This document shows positions 37,160 through 46,721 of a stretch of 64,000 bases of DNA, piece by piece. A program made the position numbers and the translations under genes. The stretch lies in contig JABITN010000167.1 of the NCBI GenBank assembly GCA_018700525.1, forward strand, positions 1 to 64,000. The letters are read 5' to 3'. Positions within the stretch are counted from its first letter, which is position 1. Each line of letters begins with the position of its first letter. The notes beneath the pieces were generated by a model, which did no database searches, was not told the origin of the DNA, and saw only the letters and a program-made list of their open reading frames with translations. The DNA comes from Opitutales bacterium. GTDB taxonomy: Bacteria > Verrucomicrobiota > Verrucomicrobiia > Opitutales > Opitutaceae.

Positions 37160-37999
37160 CTAGTCGGACTCCAAAGCCTTCGAAACCTCACCCACTTGCG
37201 TCGAAATGATGACCTGCTTGCTACCTTGACTGTGCACGAAAGCTGTTGCTCCAATTCCAACCAGGGAAATTTCGTCGCCACGAATCCGAAGCATTCCTGG
37301 ATTCGTCACTCCGATAACCGCTTGGTCTTTATGATAGCTCGTGTATTCGCCAATTTTCCATTGTCGCGCTTCGAATTGAACTTCGTCTAAAGCAGGATCA
37401 GGGTGATGCGGATTGTATACCGCTGGAAGAATCCCTAATGAACGACGCGTCGGAACATCCACCAATGGAAAATCGTTAGTCGTTCCAATCACTTGACCAC
37501 CGATATTCGAACCTGCACTCGAGCCAATATAAGGCGTTCCATCGAGAACACGTTTGCGGATCAATTCGACGACATCGCGATCGTATAGTTCCCGCAAAAG
37601 TAAAAACGTATTTCCGCCGCTAACGTAAAATGCATCCGCATTCTCAACGGCTTCTACGCACTGACTCACTTCGAAATCATGCAAAGATTGCATTTCATAC
37701 CCTGGTCCGATTTCAGCGAACAACCCTTTCATACGAACCAAGTAGGCATCGCGCTTTTCGGGCAAACTAGCGAAATTAATGAGCAGAACATTCTTCGCAT
37801 CTCCAAAAGTCTCCGCAATGGATTCCCGAGCATGTTCCAAGGCCGTTTGGCCTGGATTGGTTGTGCCGCTAATCAAAAGAGCGTTCACCTGCCTACGTTG
37901 ATCGGAAGTCGGATACATACTTGTATCCGAATTCTCAGTGCACCCAAAGGCAAGGAGAAACACCAAAGAAAAACCTAGCAATTTTAATCTCCAATTCAT
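37160..37999 (-). CDS. Peptidase E / cyanophycinase-like (S51) lipoprotein
   Basis: A 279-residue lipoprotein: signal LKLLGFSLVFLLAFGC with lipidated C20. The catalytic core of family S51 is intact: YVSGGNTFLLLREL then TPYIGSSAGSNIGG with nucleophile S161 in the GxSAG elbow, and a later VYNPHHPDP segment. S51 includes aspartyl dipeptidase and cyanophycinase. Its membrane anchoring outside the cytoplasm is unusual for peptidase E and suggests cleavage of external peptides. It follows the Asp-box protein gene by 5 bp on the same strand. Confidence 0.85.
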   Translation of the reverse strand: MNWRLKLLGFSLVFLLAFGCTENSDTSMYPTSDQRRQVNALLISGTTNPGQTALEHARESIAETFGDAKNVLLINFASLPEKRDAYLVRMKGLFAEIGPGYEMQSLHDFEVSQCVEAVENADAFYVSGGNTFLLLRELYDRDVVELIRKRVLDGTPYIGSSAGSNIGGQVIGTTNDFPLVDVPTRRSLGILPAVYNPHHPDPALDEVQFEARQWKIGEYTSYHKDQAVIGVTNPGMLRIRGDEISLVGIGATAFVHSQGSKQVIISTQVGEVSKALESD

Positions 38000-38004
38000 C
38001 AAGC

Positions 38005-39021
38005 TCAATCGACAACCGGAATAACATCCATATCCAACACGTAGGCCCCATCGAGGTTTCCATCTTTCCACGTCTCTCCATTGTCATCCGAAAAAACGGT
38101 TCCTTCCTCGAAGGTCGAAACCCAGATACGATCCGTGTGAACCGGATCGTAAGTCATCGCCGTCACATTCTTAGACGGGAGACCTGCACTCCGATCTTTC
38201 CAGGTTTTGCCCCGATCATCCGACATCCAAACGCCCGCAACCCAACCGCCAGCAGCCATTTTCGAAGCCGTCTTTGGATTCAACGCAACTGCATAGACAT
38301 TAGTTCCCTCCAGCTCACTTGAAGCGGATTCCCAGGTTTTGCCATCGTTCTTCGAAAGAAAAACGCCTTCCCCCTCGGTCCCGGCAATCCACAAATCTAA
38401 ATCGGCTCCACTCCGAGCCATCCTCAAGATGTTCGATTTTGGCGAATTCCGAACAGCGGTCCAGGACTCCGCCCGATTGCGACTCTCGTAAACTCCGTCA
38501 TCAGTGCCAAGTAGCACGCGTTTGGAATTACGCTCGTCGACGATAACACAGCGACAATACTGTTCAGCCAACCCTTTGTTGGCAGCCTGCCAGCTCTCAC
38601 CGCCGTCGCGACTGAGACTGACGCCCCAAACCGAAGCAGCGTAAATGTTGTCACCATTTCTCGGATCAATAGAGATTTTCGTAAAATCGCTTTCCCGCCA
38701 ACCAGTGACCATTCGCCAAGAAGCGCCATTGTCCAGAGAACGCACGATTCCGTTGCCGCAAGCGATAAAGATCTTCGAAGGATCCGATGGGTCCGACGCC
38801 ACGCTATTCATCGCTTGAATAACCGGCCCAATCCGGTCCCACGCTCCGTCACCAGGTCCTTGCAGAAAAATACCGGAATCCGTCGGCAAGGAACTCGCCT
38901 GCTGCGCTTTGGTCATTGCAAAAGCGGTAAACAGCTTCGACTTAATAGCCGAGTCCGACGCGACTGAAGCGCTCGCTACCGCGAGAAAAGAAATGAGAGT
39001 GAATATCGTTCGTTTCATCAT
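38005..39021 (-). CDS. Exported Asp-box (BNR) beta-propeller protein, copy 1
   Basis: A 338-residue exported protein with five or more Asp-boxes of the form S-x-D-x-G-x-S/T-W: SLDNGASW, SRDGGESW, SKNDGKTW, SDDRGKTW and SDDNGETW, spaced about 40-50 residues as in a sialidase/vacuolar-sorting-type propeller. No sialidase arginine triad is evident, so it may bind rather than cut glycans. It overlaps the stop of the upstream unrecognised exported gene by ATGA, implying coupled translation. A second copy of this gene pair is found at 45.7-48.6 kb in the reverse order. Confidence 0.8.
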   Translation of the reverse strand: MMKRTIFTLISFLAVASASVASDSAIKSKLFTAFAMTKAQQASSLPTDSGIFLQGPGDGAWDRIGPVIQAMNSVASDPSDPSKIFIACGNGIVRSLDNGASWRMVTGWRESDFTKISIDPRNGDNIYAASVWGVSLSRDGGESWQAANKGLAEQYCRCVIVDERNSKRVLLGTDDGVYESRNRAESWTAVRNSPKSNILRMARSGADLDLWIAGTEGEGVFLSKNDGKTWESASSELEGTNVYAVALNPKTASKMAAGGWVAGVWMSDDRGKTWKDRSAGLPSKNVTAMTYDPVHTDRIWVSTFEEGTVFSDDNGETWKDGNLDGAYVLDMDVIPVVD

Positions 39022-40943
39022 TCTGACAATACAGAGGTTTCAACACGGTTATTCTTGAAATCCAAGAAGTACCGTTCTTGTCCGTGGATCATTTCGAGCG
39101 TCTGACTCTCGCGCTCGGCTTGAGCAAAGGGACCATCAAAGAGTTTCCACTCCGCGTAATCGACGAGCTTTCCGTCAATCGTTGGCGTTTCTCCATAACG
39201 GGCGGTCAGTTCGACTCCATCCAAGTTGGTGTATCGAACGCTAGGAGTAGGCTCCAAATCGAATTCGACCGACAACGCTCGTATCGCATCTTGGAAATCC
39301 GCATAGGTCTCGTATTCGCTAACTGGAGCGATCTGCACGATGTAACCGTTTTTCAATGACGTACTAACGAAACACTCGCTACCTTCCGACAACTCCGCAA
39401 ACCCCGTACTAAACCAAGCCCCTGCCCCGCCTTTCAATAAACCCGTCCAATCCACCGGTTTCCAATCGCCCGCAGCAAAGGGTCGATAAGCTATGTAAAC
39501 CGGACCGCCCTGCCCGAATATCCAACCGGAATCATCCTCGACTCGGCGATTAACGTCGCGGCTAAACAGTGTATTGATTAAAGGAAACCGAGTACCCTCC
39601 GGGATATCGTAAAGCGCAACCAAAGTCGATTCATGCTGAAATACCTGTTCGTAAAGCGAACCGCCTTCCAGTTTATCCTCGGAATCGTAATCCACTTTGG
39701 ATCGAGCAATGAGATCCGTAACCGTATCCCAATCAGACGGAAAGTACATTGTACCTTCGATAGGCGAAGAAAATGGCTGGATTCCAAACATCGTATTCGA
39801 TTTGCCTTTCGCATTTTCCTCGCGCCATACCAGACTCCAAGTCTGCTGCTGAATCGGCTGAAGTAAGCCTCCTTGAGAGGAACCTAAAATGTAGTCCGGG
39901 TGAACATAACTGTATTTGTAAACTGGGATCGTGCTTTTTCCGTCGATTTCATACGCTTCTGAACTAGCGTGACGAAAGCGCCAGCGAGTTCTTTTCAATT
40001 CGCGATGGACATAGGCCTTGTCACGATCGGTAGCGATGCGAAAGAGAATCGGCGGCGGGGTGTATCCACTCAGTGCAATCATTATGTTTCCGCCATTCGA
40101 CAGGTATTCTCCCTGATTGAATAAAAGCCATCCATGAGCAGCCCCTGCAGTCAAAGATGGCTGTAAAAGATGGCGCGGATAAACCCGACTATGGGCTCCG
40201 CCATAGAGGCCATTCAAATTCTCGACTGCGTAATCGAGCAGGATATAATCCATCATCATATTACCCTTCTGGCGCAACTCGGAATCCTGAGCCCAACCGA
40301 CCAGCAAGGCCATCGGCCGCGTGTATTCCTCGATGTAGTTGGGAGAGTCATACTCGCCCTGACCATAGGAGGTCGTGATCCGCATCCAATCCAAAATATA
40401 CTCCTTGGCATCCGCCATGATTTCGACAGAAGTCTTGCCATTGTACCAGGCCTCCGCTCCAGCATCGGGAAACATTTCCGCCGCCAGATACAAGCTCACG
40501 TAATACATTATCCAGTGATTCTCCGTGTCGCCGCGATAGGGGAAATACGTCCGCCACAATTCGCGAATGAATGCCCAATCTTCGTCATTCAATACGCCGC
40601 GACCATTTTCCATCAACAAAACCATCGGGTGCATCCAGAACATCGCTCCCGATGGCGGATCATTCGAAAGACGCAAGCGCTGCCTTGCCCAATCCAAGTT
40701 GGCACCGCGTCGCAAATTCGCCGCGATCGTGAAACTGCTGCCGCGCGAAAGATCATTCGGATCGGTAGCAGCCACCGTCTGGTCGATCACATAGTCGCAG
40801 CGTTCGCGATACTGACGAATAAGGTCGGCGTCGCTCAGCTCAACCTCGGGCGGTTGTTGAGCAAAAGCGACAACGGTTAGCAAAACGGAACACAAAACTC
40901 CCGCAAAGGAGCGTCCCTTAAAAACATTCGATTCGAAGAACAT
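39018..40943 (-). CDS. Large exported protein of unrecognised family, paralogue A
   Basis: A 641-residue exported protein (signal GVLCSVLLTVVAFAQ) starting at the ATG at 40943; a TTG start at 40976 would lengthen it. I do not recognise the family. The first half is helical and contains YRGDTENHWIMYYVSLYLA, GQGEYDSPNYIEEYT and RIATDRDKAYVHRELKRTR, reminiscent of the (alpha/alpha)6 toroid of polysaccharide lyases or hydrolases. The second half is beta-rich (LYEQVFQHESTLVALYDIPEG in part, DDSGWIFGQGGPVYIAY). Its paralogue at 46722 conserves the DTENH, RIATDRD, YEQVFQ and SGWIF-QGG segments. A carbohydrate-active role is inferred from fold impression and neighbours. Confidence 0.7.
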   Translation of the reverse strand: MFFESNVFKGRSFAGVLCSVLLTVVAFAQQPPEVELSDADLIRQYRERCDYVIDQTVAATDPNDLSRGSSFTIAANLRRGANLDWARQRLRLSNDPPSGAMFWMHPMVLLMENGRGVLNDEDWAFIRELWRTYFPYRGDTENHWIMYYVSLYLAAEMFPDAGAEAWYNGKTSVEIMADAKEYILDWMRITTSYGQGEYDSPNYIEEYTRPMALLVGWAQDSELRQKGNMMMDYILLDYAVENLNGLYGGAHSRVYPRHLLQPSLTAGAAHGWLLFNQGEYLSNGGNIMIALSGYTPPPILFRIATDRDKAYVHRELKRTRWRFRHASSEAYEIDGKSTIPVYKYSYVHPDYILGSSQGGLLQPIQQQTWSLVWREENAKGKSNTMFGIQPFSSPIEGTMYFPSDWDTVTDLIARSKVDYDSEDKLEGGSLYEQVFQHESTLVALYDIPEGTRFPLINTLFSRDVNRRVEDDSGWIFGQGGPVYIAYRPFAAGDWKPVDWTGLLKGGAGAWFSTGFAELSEGSECFVSTSLKNGYIVQIAPVSEYETYADFQDAIRALSVEFDLEPTPSVRYTNLDGVELTARYGETPTIDGKLVDYAEWKLFDGPFAQAERESQTLEMIHGQERYFLDFKNNRVETSVLSE

Positions 40944-41208
40944 GAGGTAAGCGGAGTGAAACGGAAAAACTTTCAAAAATCAATAGAGGTCTCAAGCGCG
41001 GGAACGACCCTCTTTTTAGTGTAAGGTAAAACGGAAGGACGAATGAGGCGCCTAAGCCTCCAAAAGATTGTTGAACAAACCAATAATCAACCAATTTCAA
41101 GATAGGGCTGGCGCTCGCCCCACGTCGCGTAGCTAGAGTAATTGACCACTCATAGCGGCACAGTGCAAGCACCGGCCCTACGACTACTAACTCTATCAAT
41201 CAGGACCC

Positions 41209-42174
41209 CTAAGGCGTAAAACACACCTTGATCGCCTTTTGCTCTCGCAACAACGCAACCCCTTCCGCATAACGATCAAGCGGTAGCGTTTTCGTTATCA
41301 AAGGGGCCAACTTCAATGTTCCAGCTGATATGTGAGCAAGCGCCGTTTCCGCCGCCGTCTTATTATGCGCTCCATAACCTATCAAATGCAGACCGCGACA
41401 CCAGTGCATAAAACCGAAATTCACCTCGTCGCGCAGAACCCCGAACAAGGCGACCACTTCCGCCGTTCGATGCATCAAATATTCGATCGACACTTTCAAC
41501 CCCGTACAATCAATCGCCAAGTCAACCGCTTCCGAACTGAATCGATTGTGTGGAAACGCTTCTTCATCGGTCGGATCCAACACACGATCCGCTCCGAGCT
41601 CCGTCGCCAACTCCCGTCGCGACTCCACAGGATCGAACGCGATCACCTCCGATGCTCCGTAAGCCTTAGCCAATTGAATCGCAACCAATCCTGCAGGTCC
41701 CAACCCGCTAACCGCGAATCGTTTTCCCTCGATCGACTTCACATTCGCAATTTGATCGAAAGACACCTGAACGCACATCGCCAATTCCAGCGATGCCACT
41801 TCCTCAGGAGCAAACGACACGGGTATCGCCAATAGATTCCCTTCATCTGCCACCACATACTCAGCGTAGCAACCCTGAGTAACGCCAGCCTGGTCTTGCC
41901 AAAGCACAACTTTCGACCCAACCGCGAACTGCTCGACTCCAGGCCCCAGAGCGACTACCTCGCCCATCGCTTCGTGACCAGGCTGGCCCGGCATATACGG
42001 ATATTCGACCGTCCCTCCAGGGACCATCGAAACACCGTCATTGATATGCAAATCCCAGTGCGGACACGTAGCCACCCCATGGATTTTCATCAAAACCTGT
42101 CCTTTGCCAGGAACCGGCATTGGCAAATCGACAACCTCAGGTCTCCCTTTTTCCAAATACTGTATCGCTTTCAT
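41209..42174 (-). CDS. Medium-chain zinc-type dehydrogenase
   Basis: A 321-residue MDR-family oxidoreductase. The N-terminal catalytic domain has a Cys at the zinc position (ATCPHWD) and the GHEAMGEVVALGPGV motif; the Rossmann domain shows VSGLGPAGLVAIQLAKAYGA and D in FDPVESRRE. The structural-zinc four-Cys loop is absent. The ATG at 42174 lies 2 bp from the stop of the preceding dehydrogenase gene, so the two form an operon. A role oxidising or reducing a sugar or polyol from glycan breakdown is plausible but not shown. Confidence 0.82.
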   Translation of the reverse strand: MKAIQYLEKGRPEVVDLPMPVPGKGQVLMKIHGVATCPHWDLHINDGVSMVPGGTVEYPYMPGQPGHEAMGEVVALGPGVEQFAVGSKVVLWQDQAGVTQGCYAEYVVADEGNLLAIPVSFAPEEVASLELAMCVQVSFDQIANVKSIEGKRFAVSGLGPAGLVAIQLAKAYGASEVIAFDPVESRRELATELGADRVLDPTDEEAFPHNRFSSEAVDLAIDCTGLKVSIEYLMHRTAEVVALFGVLRDEVNFGFMHWCRGLHLIGYGAHNKTAAETALAHISAGTLKLAPLITKTLPLDRYAEGVALLREQKAIKVCFTP

Positions 42175-42176
42175 AA

Positions 42177-43166
42177 TTACACCCAATCCAAAACAACTCC
42201 CAAAACCGGTTCCTTTTTCGACTCGACCAAATCCCAAGCTTCCGCCGCTTGCTCCACGGGAAATCGATGAGTAATCAAAGACATCGTATCCAAAACTCCC
42301 TGCGCGACCAGTTCCATTGTTTTCTCCAATCGATCCGGAGTCGCTCCTGACACTAGGTCAATACAAAGTTCCTTATATCGCGGAGGCTGCAAAGCCATGC
42401 AATCATCCGTACCGTAGAAACCCGCCGACACCAAATGCCCGAACCGCTTCATCGAACTCTCCAATTGTCCCATCACACCCAACGAGCCGACCGTGTCGAC
42501 GCCCACTTGCAAACCATCAGGGAAACGCTCCTTCACAGCCTCAACCCAGTTGCCACCATCCTCGAGCATCGTCTCGCCAATCGAGAAATGACTTAGTCGG
42601 TCTTTATGCCTACCGACTAAAACGACCTCCGCGCCACGCGACGCCAACATCTGACCAGCCCACTGACCCACCAGTCCATCTCCAACGACAACCGCAGCAT
42701 CGCCCGACTCGAAACGCGGACGATCTCCGCAATTGAAGCCGACCTGCGTCAATACGAGTCCCGAATACGCCACAGGATCGAGCTCCGGCGGCAACTTAAT
42801 CACGGCGCCACATCCCGATACCGAAGGTGAAATGTGACCACCACGCGGCTCGAACATCCCATTGATATTACTTACCGAAACGAAAACCGCATCGCCCTTT
42901 TTCAGACCCGTCACACCAGATCCCAACCAATCGACGATCCCGACTTTTTGGTAACCAGCGACAATTGGAAATGGATGCGGATCCCCTGGTCTCCAAGGCG
43001 TATCTCCATCGATGCGCTCCCCACGAAGGTAGGAGCCCTCGGTTCCATTGCTAATCCACGAATGAGTGACATTTACAACAACCTGCCCTTCGTCCGGATC
43101 CGGACAATCGACAACCTCGAAAGAGACCTCGTTGGGACTTCTGAATACAACTGCTTTTGCTTTCAT
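42177..43166 (-). CDS. Medium-chain dehydrogenase-like protein
   Basis: A 329-residue MDR protein. The N-terminal domain has HSWISNGTEGSYLRGE and GYQKVGIVDWLGSGV, where the usual catalytic zinc Cys and His-Glu are replaced, resembling the BchC/threonine dehydrogenase-like side branch. The Rossmann region has VVGDGLVGQWAGQMLASRGA and LVGRH. It precedes the zinc-type dehydrogenase by 2 bp and follows the heparinase-type gene by about 75 bp on the same strand, with a GTAGCTAC repeat in the gap. Confidence 0.8.
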   Translation of the reverse strand: MKAKAVVFRSPNEVSFEVVDCPDPDEGQVVVNVTHSWISNGTEGSYLRGERIDGDTPWRPGDPHPFPIVAGYQKVGIVDWLGSGVTGLKKGDAVFVSVSNINGMFEPRGGHISPSVSGCGAVIKLPPELDPVAYSGLVLTQVGFNCGDRPRFESGDAAVVVGDGLVGQWAGQMLASRGAEVVLVGRHKDRLSHFSIGETMLEDGGNWVEAVKERFPDGLQVGVDTVGSLGVMGQLESSMKRFGHLVSAGFYGTDDCMALQPPRYKELCIDLVSGATPDRLEKTMELVAQGVLDTMSLITHRFPVEQAAEAWDLVESKKEPVLGVVLDWV

Positions 43167-43203
43167 ATAAAACTCAAAAAAAATTCCACGCCGCATCCGC
43201 GAC

Positions 43204-43230
43204 GTAGCTACGCGAGGGATTCACGTAGAA
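43204..43230 (+). repeat. GTAGCTAC-family dispersed repeat (copy 2)
   Basis: GTAGCTACGCGAGGGATTCA followed by CGTAGAA, in the gap between the heparinase-type gene and the dehydrogenase pair. Confidence 0.75.
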
Positions 43231-43241
43231 AAAATCAACCA

Positions 43242-45275
43242 CTAAAAAAATACCTCCGGGATTCGATCGCTCGTATCCAGTAAACCCTTAACATCATCCG
43301 CTCGAAACGTCCAACCGGATTCGATCTCCTCTATTTCAATAACTGGTTTCTCTGTGTTTCCTTTGGGACGTGCGACCATGACCGTTATCAACGAATGATC
43401 CTTCGCCTCATTCGCCTGTACTCCAACAAACGGGAAGCGGCCGAAATTTCCCGTCCCCGGATCCTTACTTGAATCGACGACCCCAGGTTTCAGTTCCAAC
43501 TCCGCCTCTTTCACTACCGCCGAGGAACTCGACCCGATAGCTCCGTACAGCAACGCATCTGGTCGCTCGATACGGAACTCATCGCCGTCTGTCTCGATCC
43601 TCGCCATCTCATCCCGATTGTCCGGAAAGAAACGTGCCTCGACGGTTCGCGAGGCTTTTTCGAGGATTACCCGATCCAAAACCGCAACGACATTCGGTTT
43701 TGCAAACACGATTGTACGAGTCACGCTGGATACATTCCCATCAACCAATTTATAAGCCTGAGTCGCATCGCTACACCACGTCACCGTATCGCCGCGATCG
43801 CTCCAACGAACCAACTTCGCACTCGCCTGGCTCTCATTAACGCCTTCTTCGCCATTGTGATATTGATGGCCTTTTCCGCCTATCAATACTGCATTGTGAG
43901 CCAGCGTTAGCCTCAGCGTCCATCCAACGCTGGTAGCATCATAGGACGCTCCAAACGGATCGTTCAACAATCGCTCCCCGTAAATTTTATAGAAAAAGCT
44001 ATTGCGATCCGCGTGCTCGTGATTGGCCGGGCGACCGCTACGAAACGCCAGTACCGCATCCTCCGCTCGCCACCCGCTGCGACAAATTATCCAGTCCTGC
44101 TCATTACGGTAATTCTTCAATTCTCGCGATGGCGAACGGCTCGGGCGGTTGGGACGATACCATAAATAGTCCAAAAAGTAGCCCGGTTCCGCGAAATGAT
44201 TAGTAGCGTACTGGGCAACCGGATTCCCCGTGCGCTTTTCGATCCACGATGAAACGCAGGGATAAATACTCTTGGAAGCATCGCTAAAATTAACGATATC
44301 CGGCATCCCGTCAGCTTTCTTTCCCGCCTGCATCGCCGCGATATAATCGACGTGAGCCGTAAAATCCAGTTCCTGTGCCCAATCGATCGTTCCCTTGATT
44401 CGATAGTGCGCCTCGCAAAACGCCAAAACCGTTCGGAGCAAATACTCCGAATAACTCAAACCTTCGAAATAGCTGCCATCTCCGAAAAACAGATCGAACG
44501 AAGTCTTCGCGCTTTCCTCCGCCGCAGCGACCCACTTTTCCGCGCGATCGTCCATGCCCAACAAAGCCAAGCCTCCAATCCCCAAAGCCATCGTCGGAGC
44601 GCCCCGCAGATTAATACTTCCTAAAATAAACGGCCACCGAGCCATATCGATATCCTGGACGAACGGATGGTCCGGATCCATGCGCCAACCTTCGACCTCA
44701 TCCGGATTCTCCATCCCATTGATAGTCCGATAACACGGCGCGACGCCCTTGTCGGCAATCGCCGCCATTAGGCGTCTATCGAAATCCGGATCTATCGTGT
44801 CGCCCAAAACCTCCCTGGCGAACAGCATTCGAGACGTCGCCATCGACGAACGCATCAGCCCAAGCACATGATCGCCATCGAGCATGTAATCCCATTTCGG
44901 CAAGGCCATGACCTCTTCCATAGAATCGATCAAAACCTTGCGCCTAGCTTCAGTTGGCTCGACCAAATGCACAACCGAAGTTTCCTCAAACGCGATCCAC
45001 ACCTTACGCAAATCGTAAGTGATGTTTCCCGATTCGCGAAAGCGCTTCCACGCTGGTTCGAATGAAGCCGGCGACCGCGAAGCCCACTCGCGAAATTTCG
45101 ATCCTAAAAGAACGCTACGCGCATTCGCTCGAATCTGCGGGATGTCCGCATCCTCGAAAAAGATCCGCTTACCTCGGGCCGGCGGCAGCGCAATTCGCCC
45201 CGCATAAGAAGCGGATAAACCGCCGCCCAACAAAGTCGCTCCACCTAAACGCGCAAATTCTCTTCGATTCATCAT
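43242..45275 (-). CDS. Heparinase II/III-family exported polysaccharide lyase candidate
   Basis: A 677-residue protein with a twin-arginine signal (MMNRREFARLGGATLLGGGL). The N-terminal half is the (alpha/alpha)5-6 toroid (FFGDGSYFEGLSYSEYLL, a segment typical of these lyases) and the C-terminal half the beta-sandwich domain (FRSGRPANHEHADRNSFFYKIYGERLLNDPFG in part; LAHNAVLIGGKGH). Heparinase II/III enzymes cleave uronate-containing glycans by beta-elimination with Tyr/His residues; H and Y candidates lie in NHEHAD and SYSEY. The start uses ATG at 45275 or 45272. It leads the operon with two dehydrogenases. Substrate unknown; alginate, glycosaminoglycan or ulvan types are all possible. Confidence 0.82.
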   Translation of the reverse strand: MMNRREFARLGGATLLGGGLSASYAGRIALPPARGKRIFFEDADIPQIRANARSVLLGSKFREWASRSPASFEPAWKRFRESGNITYDLRKVWIAFEETSVVHLVEPTEARRKVLIDSMEEVMALPKWDYMLDGDHVLGLMRSSMATSRMLFAREVLGDTIDPDFDRRLMAAIADKGVAPCYRTINGMENPDEVEGWRMDPDHPFVQDIDMARWPFILGSINLRGAPTMALGIGGLALLGMDDRAEKWVAAAEESAKTSFDLFFGDGSYFEGLSYSEYLLRTVLAFCEAHYRIKGTIDWAQELDFTAHVDYIAAMQAGKKADGMPDIVNFSDASKSIYPCVSSWIEKRTGNPVAQYATNHFAEPGYFLDYLWYRPNRPSRSPSRELKNYRNEQDWIICRSGWRAEDAVLAFRSGRPANHEHADRNSFFYKIYGERLLNDPFGASYDATSVGWTLRLTLAHNAVLIGGKGHQYHNGEEGVNESQASAKLVRWSDRGDTVTWCSDATQAYKLVDGNVSSVTRTIVFAKPNVVAVLDRVILEKASRTVEARFFPDNRDEMARIETDGDEFRIERPDALLYGAIGSSSSAVVKEAELELKPGVVDSSKDPGTGNFGRFPFVGVQANEAKDHSLITVMVARPKGNTEKPVIEIEEIESGWTFRADDVKGLLDTSDRIPEVFF

Positions 45276-45675
45276 AGACAAGAGGCCAACCCAAACATTC
45301 GATTAGAAACCAACCTTTGGATCGACGACAGTTCGACCCCTCTAGCTTTTTATCCTCCCCCACTCCCACGGAAACGCTTTTATCCGCTATATCGTAAACT
45401 AAAGGACCAAAGGACCAATCCCACCCCAAACGCTGTATCTTCGCTCCACACATTCAAGTAGCTACGCTGGCGACTCGCGTGGTCATAAAGACTGCAAAAC
45501 CGAATCTGAAGGCTTCGCTCCACCTACTCAAAAGCAACCGAGCCATCCCGACTCTCATCCTCCCCATCTCTTCGCCCTTCGCCCTTCGCCCTTATTTTAC
45601 CGTACCCCCCAATTAGACCAATCAACACTTTACCCCATCTCGGTAAACAACACACTCGATCCTGTTATTAATCCT
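45276..45675. other. Divergent intergenic region with repeats
   Basis: About 400 bp between the heparinase-type gene and the second Asp-box gene. It contains one GTAGCTAC repeat and, near 45571-45591, three tandem copies of the 7-mer CGCCCTT. No gene or clear promoter was identified. Confidence 0.55.
45458..45482 (+). repeat. GTAGCTAC-family dispersed repeat (copy 3)
   Basis: GTAGCTACGCTGGCGACTCG followed by CGTGG, 25 bp, in the divergent intergenic region. Confidence 0.75.
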
Positions 45676-46695
45676 ATGTGCCTCTCAAAGACTATTCCGA
45701 GCCTCGTCGCTTTGGCGACGTTCTCCATCACCTGCCTATCGCAGACATCGAAACACGATTTCTACGTTTGCGCAGCGGTTAACAAAAACTACGTCATTGG
45801 ATCGAAGATCGTGACCACAAGTGGTCTCCACCGCAACGATGAATCCGGCAAATGGGAGCATATCGGAATCAACGACCCGAGTATCTTCGCCGTATCCTTC
45901 GACCCCCGCAACCGCAAAGTCTTCTACACTGCCACTCTAAACGGTGCCCTCAGGACTCTCGACGGCGGCAAGAGCTGGCGTATCATGACCAGTTGGGACA
46001 TCACCGAACCCAAAGACATCTGCGTCGATCCGCACGCTCCGGATACAGTCTACCTCGCCCACCCTGGCGGTATCGCCGTTTCCAAAGACCAAGGCATGAC
46101 CTGGCTTCGGCTAGAAAAAGGCCTTCCGAATCGTGGCAAATACACTCAGACCATCGAAGCTGATCGCGCCCGCAAAGGCCGCATTCTCGCCGGATGCGAG
46201 ACGGGCATCTACTTGACCCAAAACGGGGCTCGCTCATGGCGACGCGTCCTCGCAACCAACGAAACCGTGAACGACATCCAACAGTCCCCGCACAATCCCC
46301 AGACCTGGGTCGCCGTCACTCAAAGTTCCGGAGCGTGGGCCTCCAGAGATAACGGCCAATCCTGGATACCATTCCCCGACGTTCCTTCCGGAGCCGCTCT
46401 CTACAACATAACCTTCGACCCAACCAATCCGAAACGCCTCGCTATCGGCAGCTACACCTACGGCGTCCTTACCTCCGAAGACAAAGGCGAGACCTGGACC
46501 ACGTGCAACGAAGGATTACCCACTCCTCACCGCGTCTGGCGCATAGGAGTCCACCCCGACACCGGACGCCTCTTGGCCAGCGTTTACCAAAACGCCCTTT
46601 TCGCCTCGGACAACTTCGGGCGAACCTGGTCGCAAGCAGGCCTCGAAGGTTCCGCCATCAACAGTTTCGTATTCCTCCCCAAAGAGCGGAAGTAA
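45676..46695 (+). CDS. Exported Asp-box (BNR) beta-propeller protein, copy 2
   Basis: A 339-residue exported protein (signal IPSLVALATFSITCLS). Six Asp-box-like repeats are visible: TLDGGKSW, SKDQGMTW, TQNGARSW, SRDNGQSW, SEDKGETW and SDNFGRTW. Overall length and repeat spacing match the copy at 38005, but sequence identity by eye is modest. It is followed after 26 bp by the second paralogue of the unrecognised exported protein, so the same two gene types are again adjacent but in the opposite order. Confidence 0.8.
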   Translation: MCLSKTIPSLVALATFSITCLSQTSKHDFYVCAAVNKNYVIGSKIVTTSGLHRNDESGKWEHIGINDPSIFAVSFDPRNRKVFYTATLNGALRTLDGGKSWRIMTSWDITEPKDICVDPHAPDTVYLAHPGGIAVSKDQGMTWLRLEKGLPNRGKYTQTIEADRARKGRILAGCETGIYLTQNGARSWRRVLATNETVNDIQQSPHNPQTWVAVTQSSGAWASRDNGQSWIPFPDVPSGAALYNITFDPTNPKRLAIGSYTYGVLTSEDKGETWTTCNEGLPTPHRVWRIGVHPDTGRLLASVYQNALFASDNFGRTWSQAGLEGSAINSFVFLPKERK

Positions 46696-46721
46696 ATCGC
46701 AGCCCTATTAATTTTCCTAAC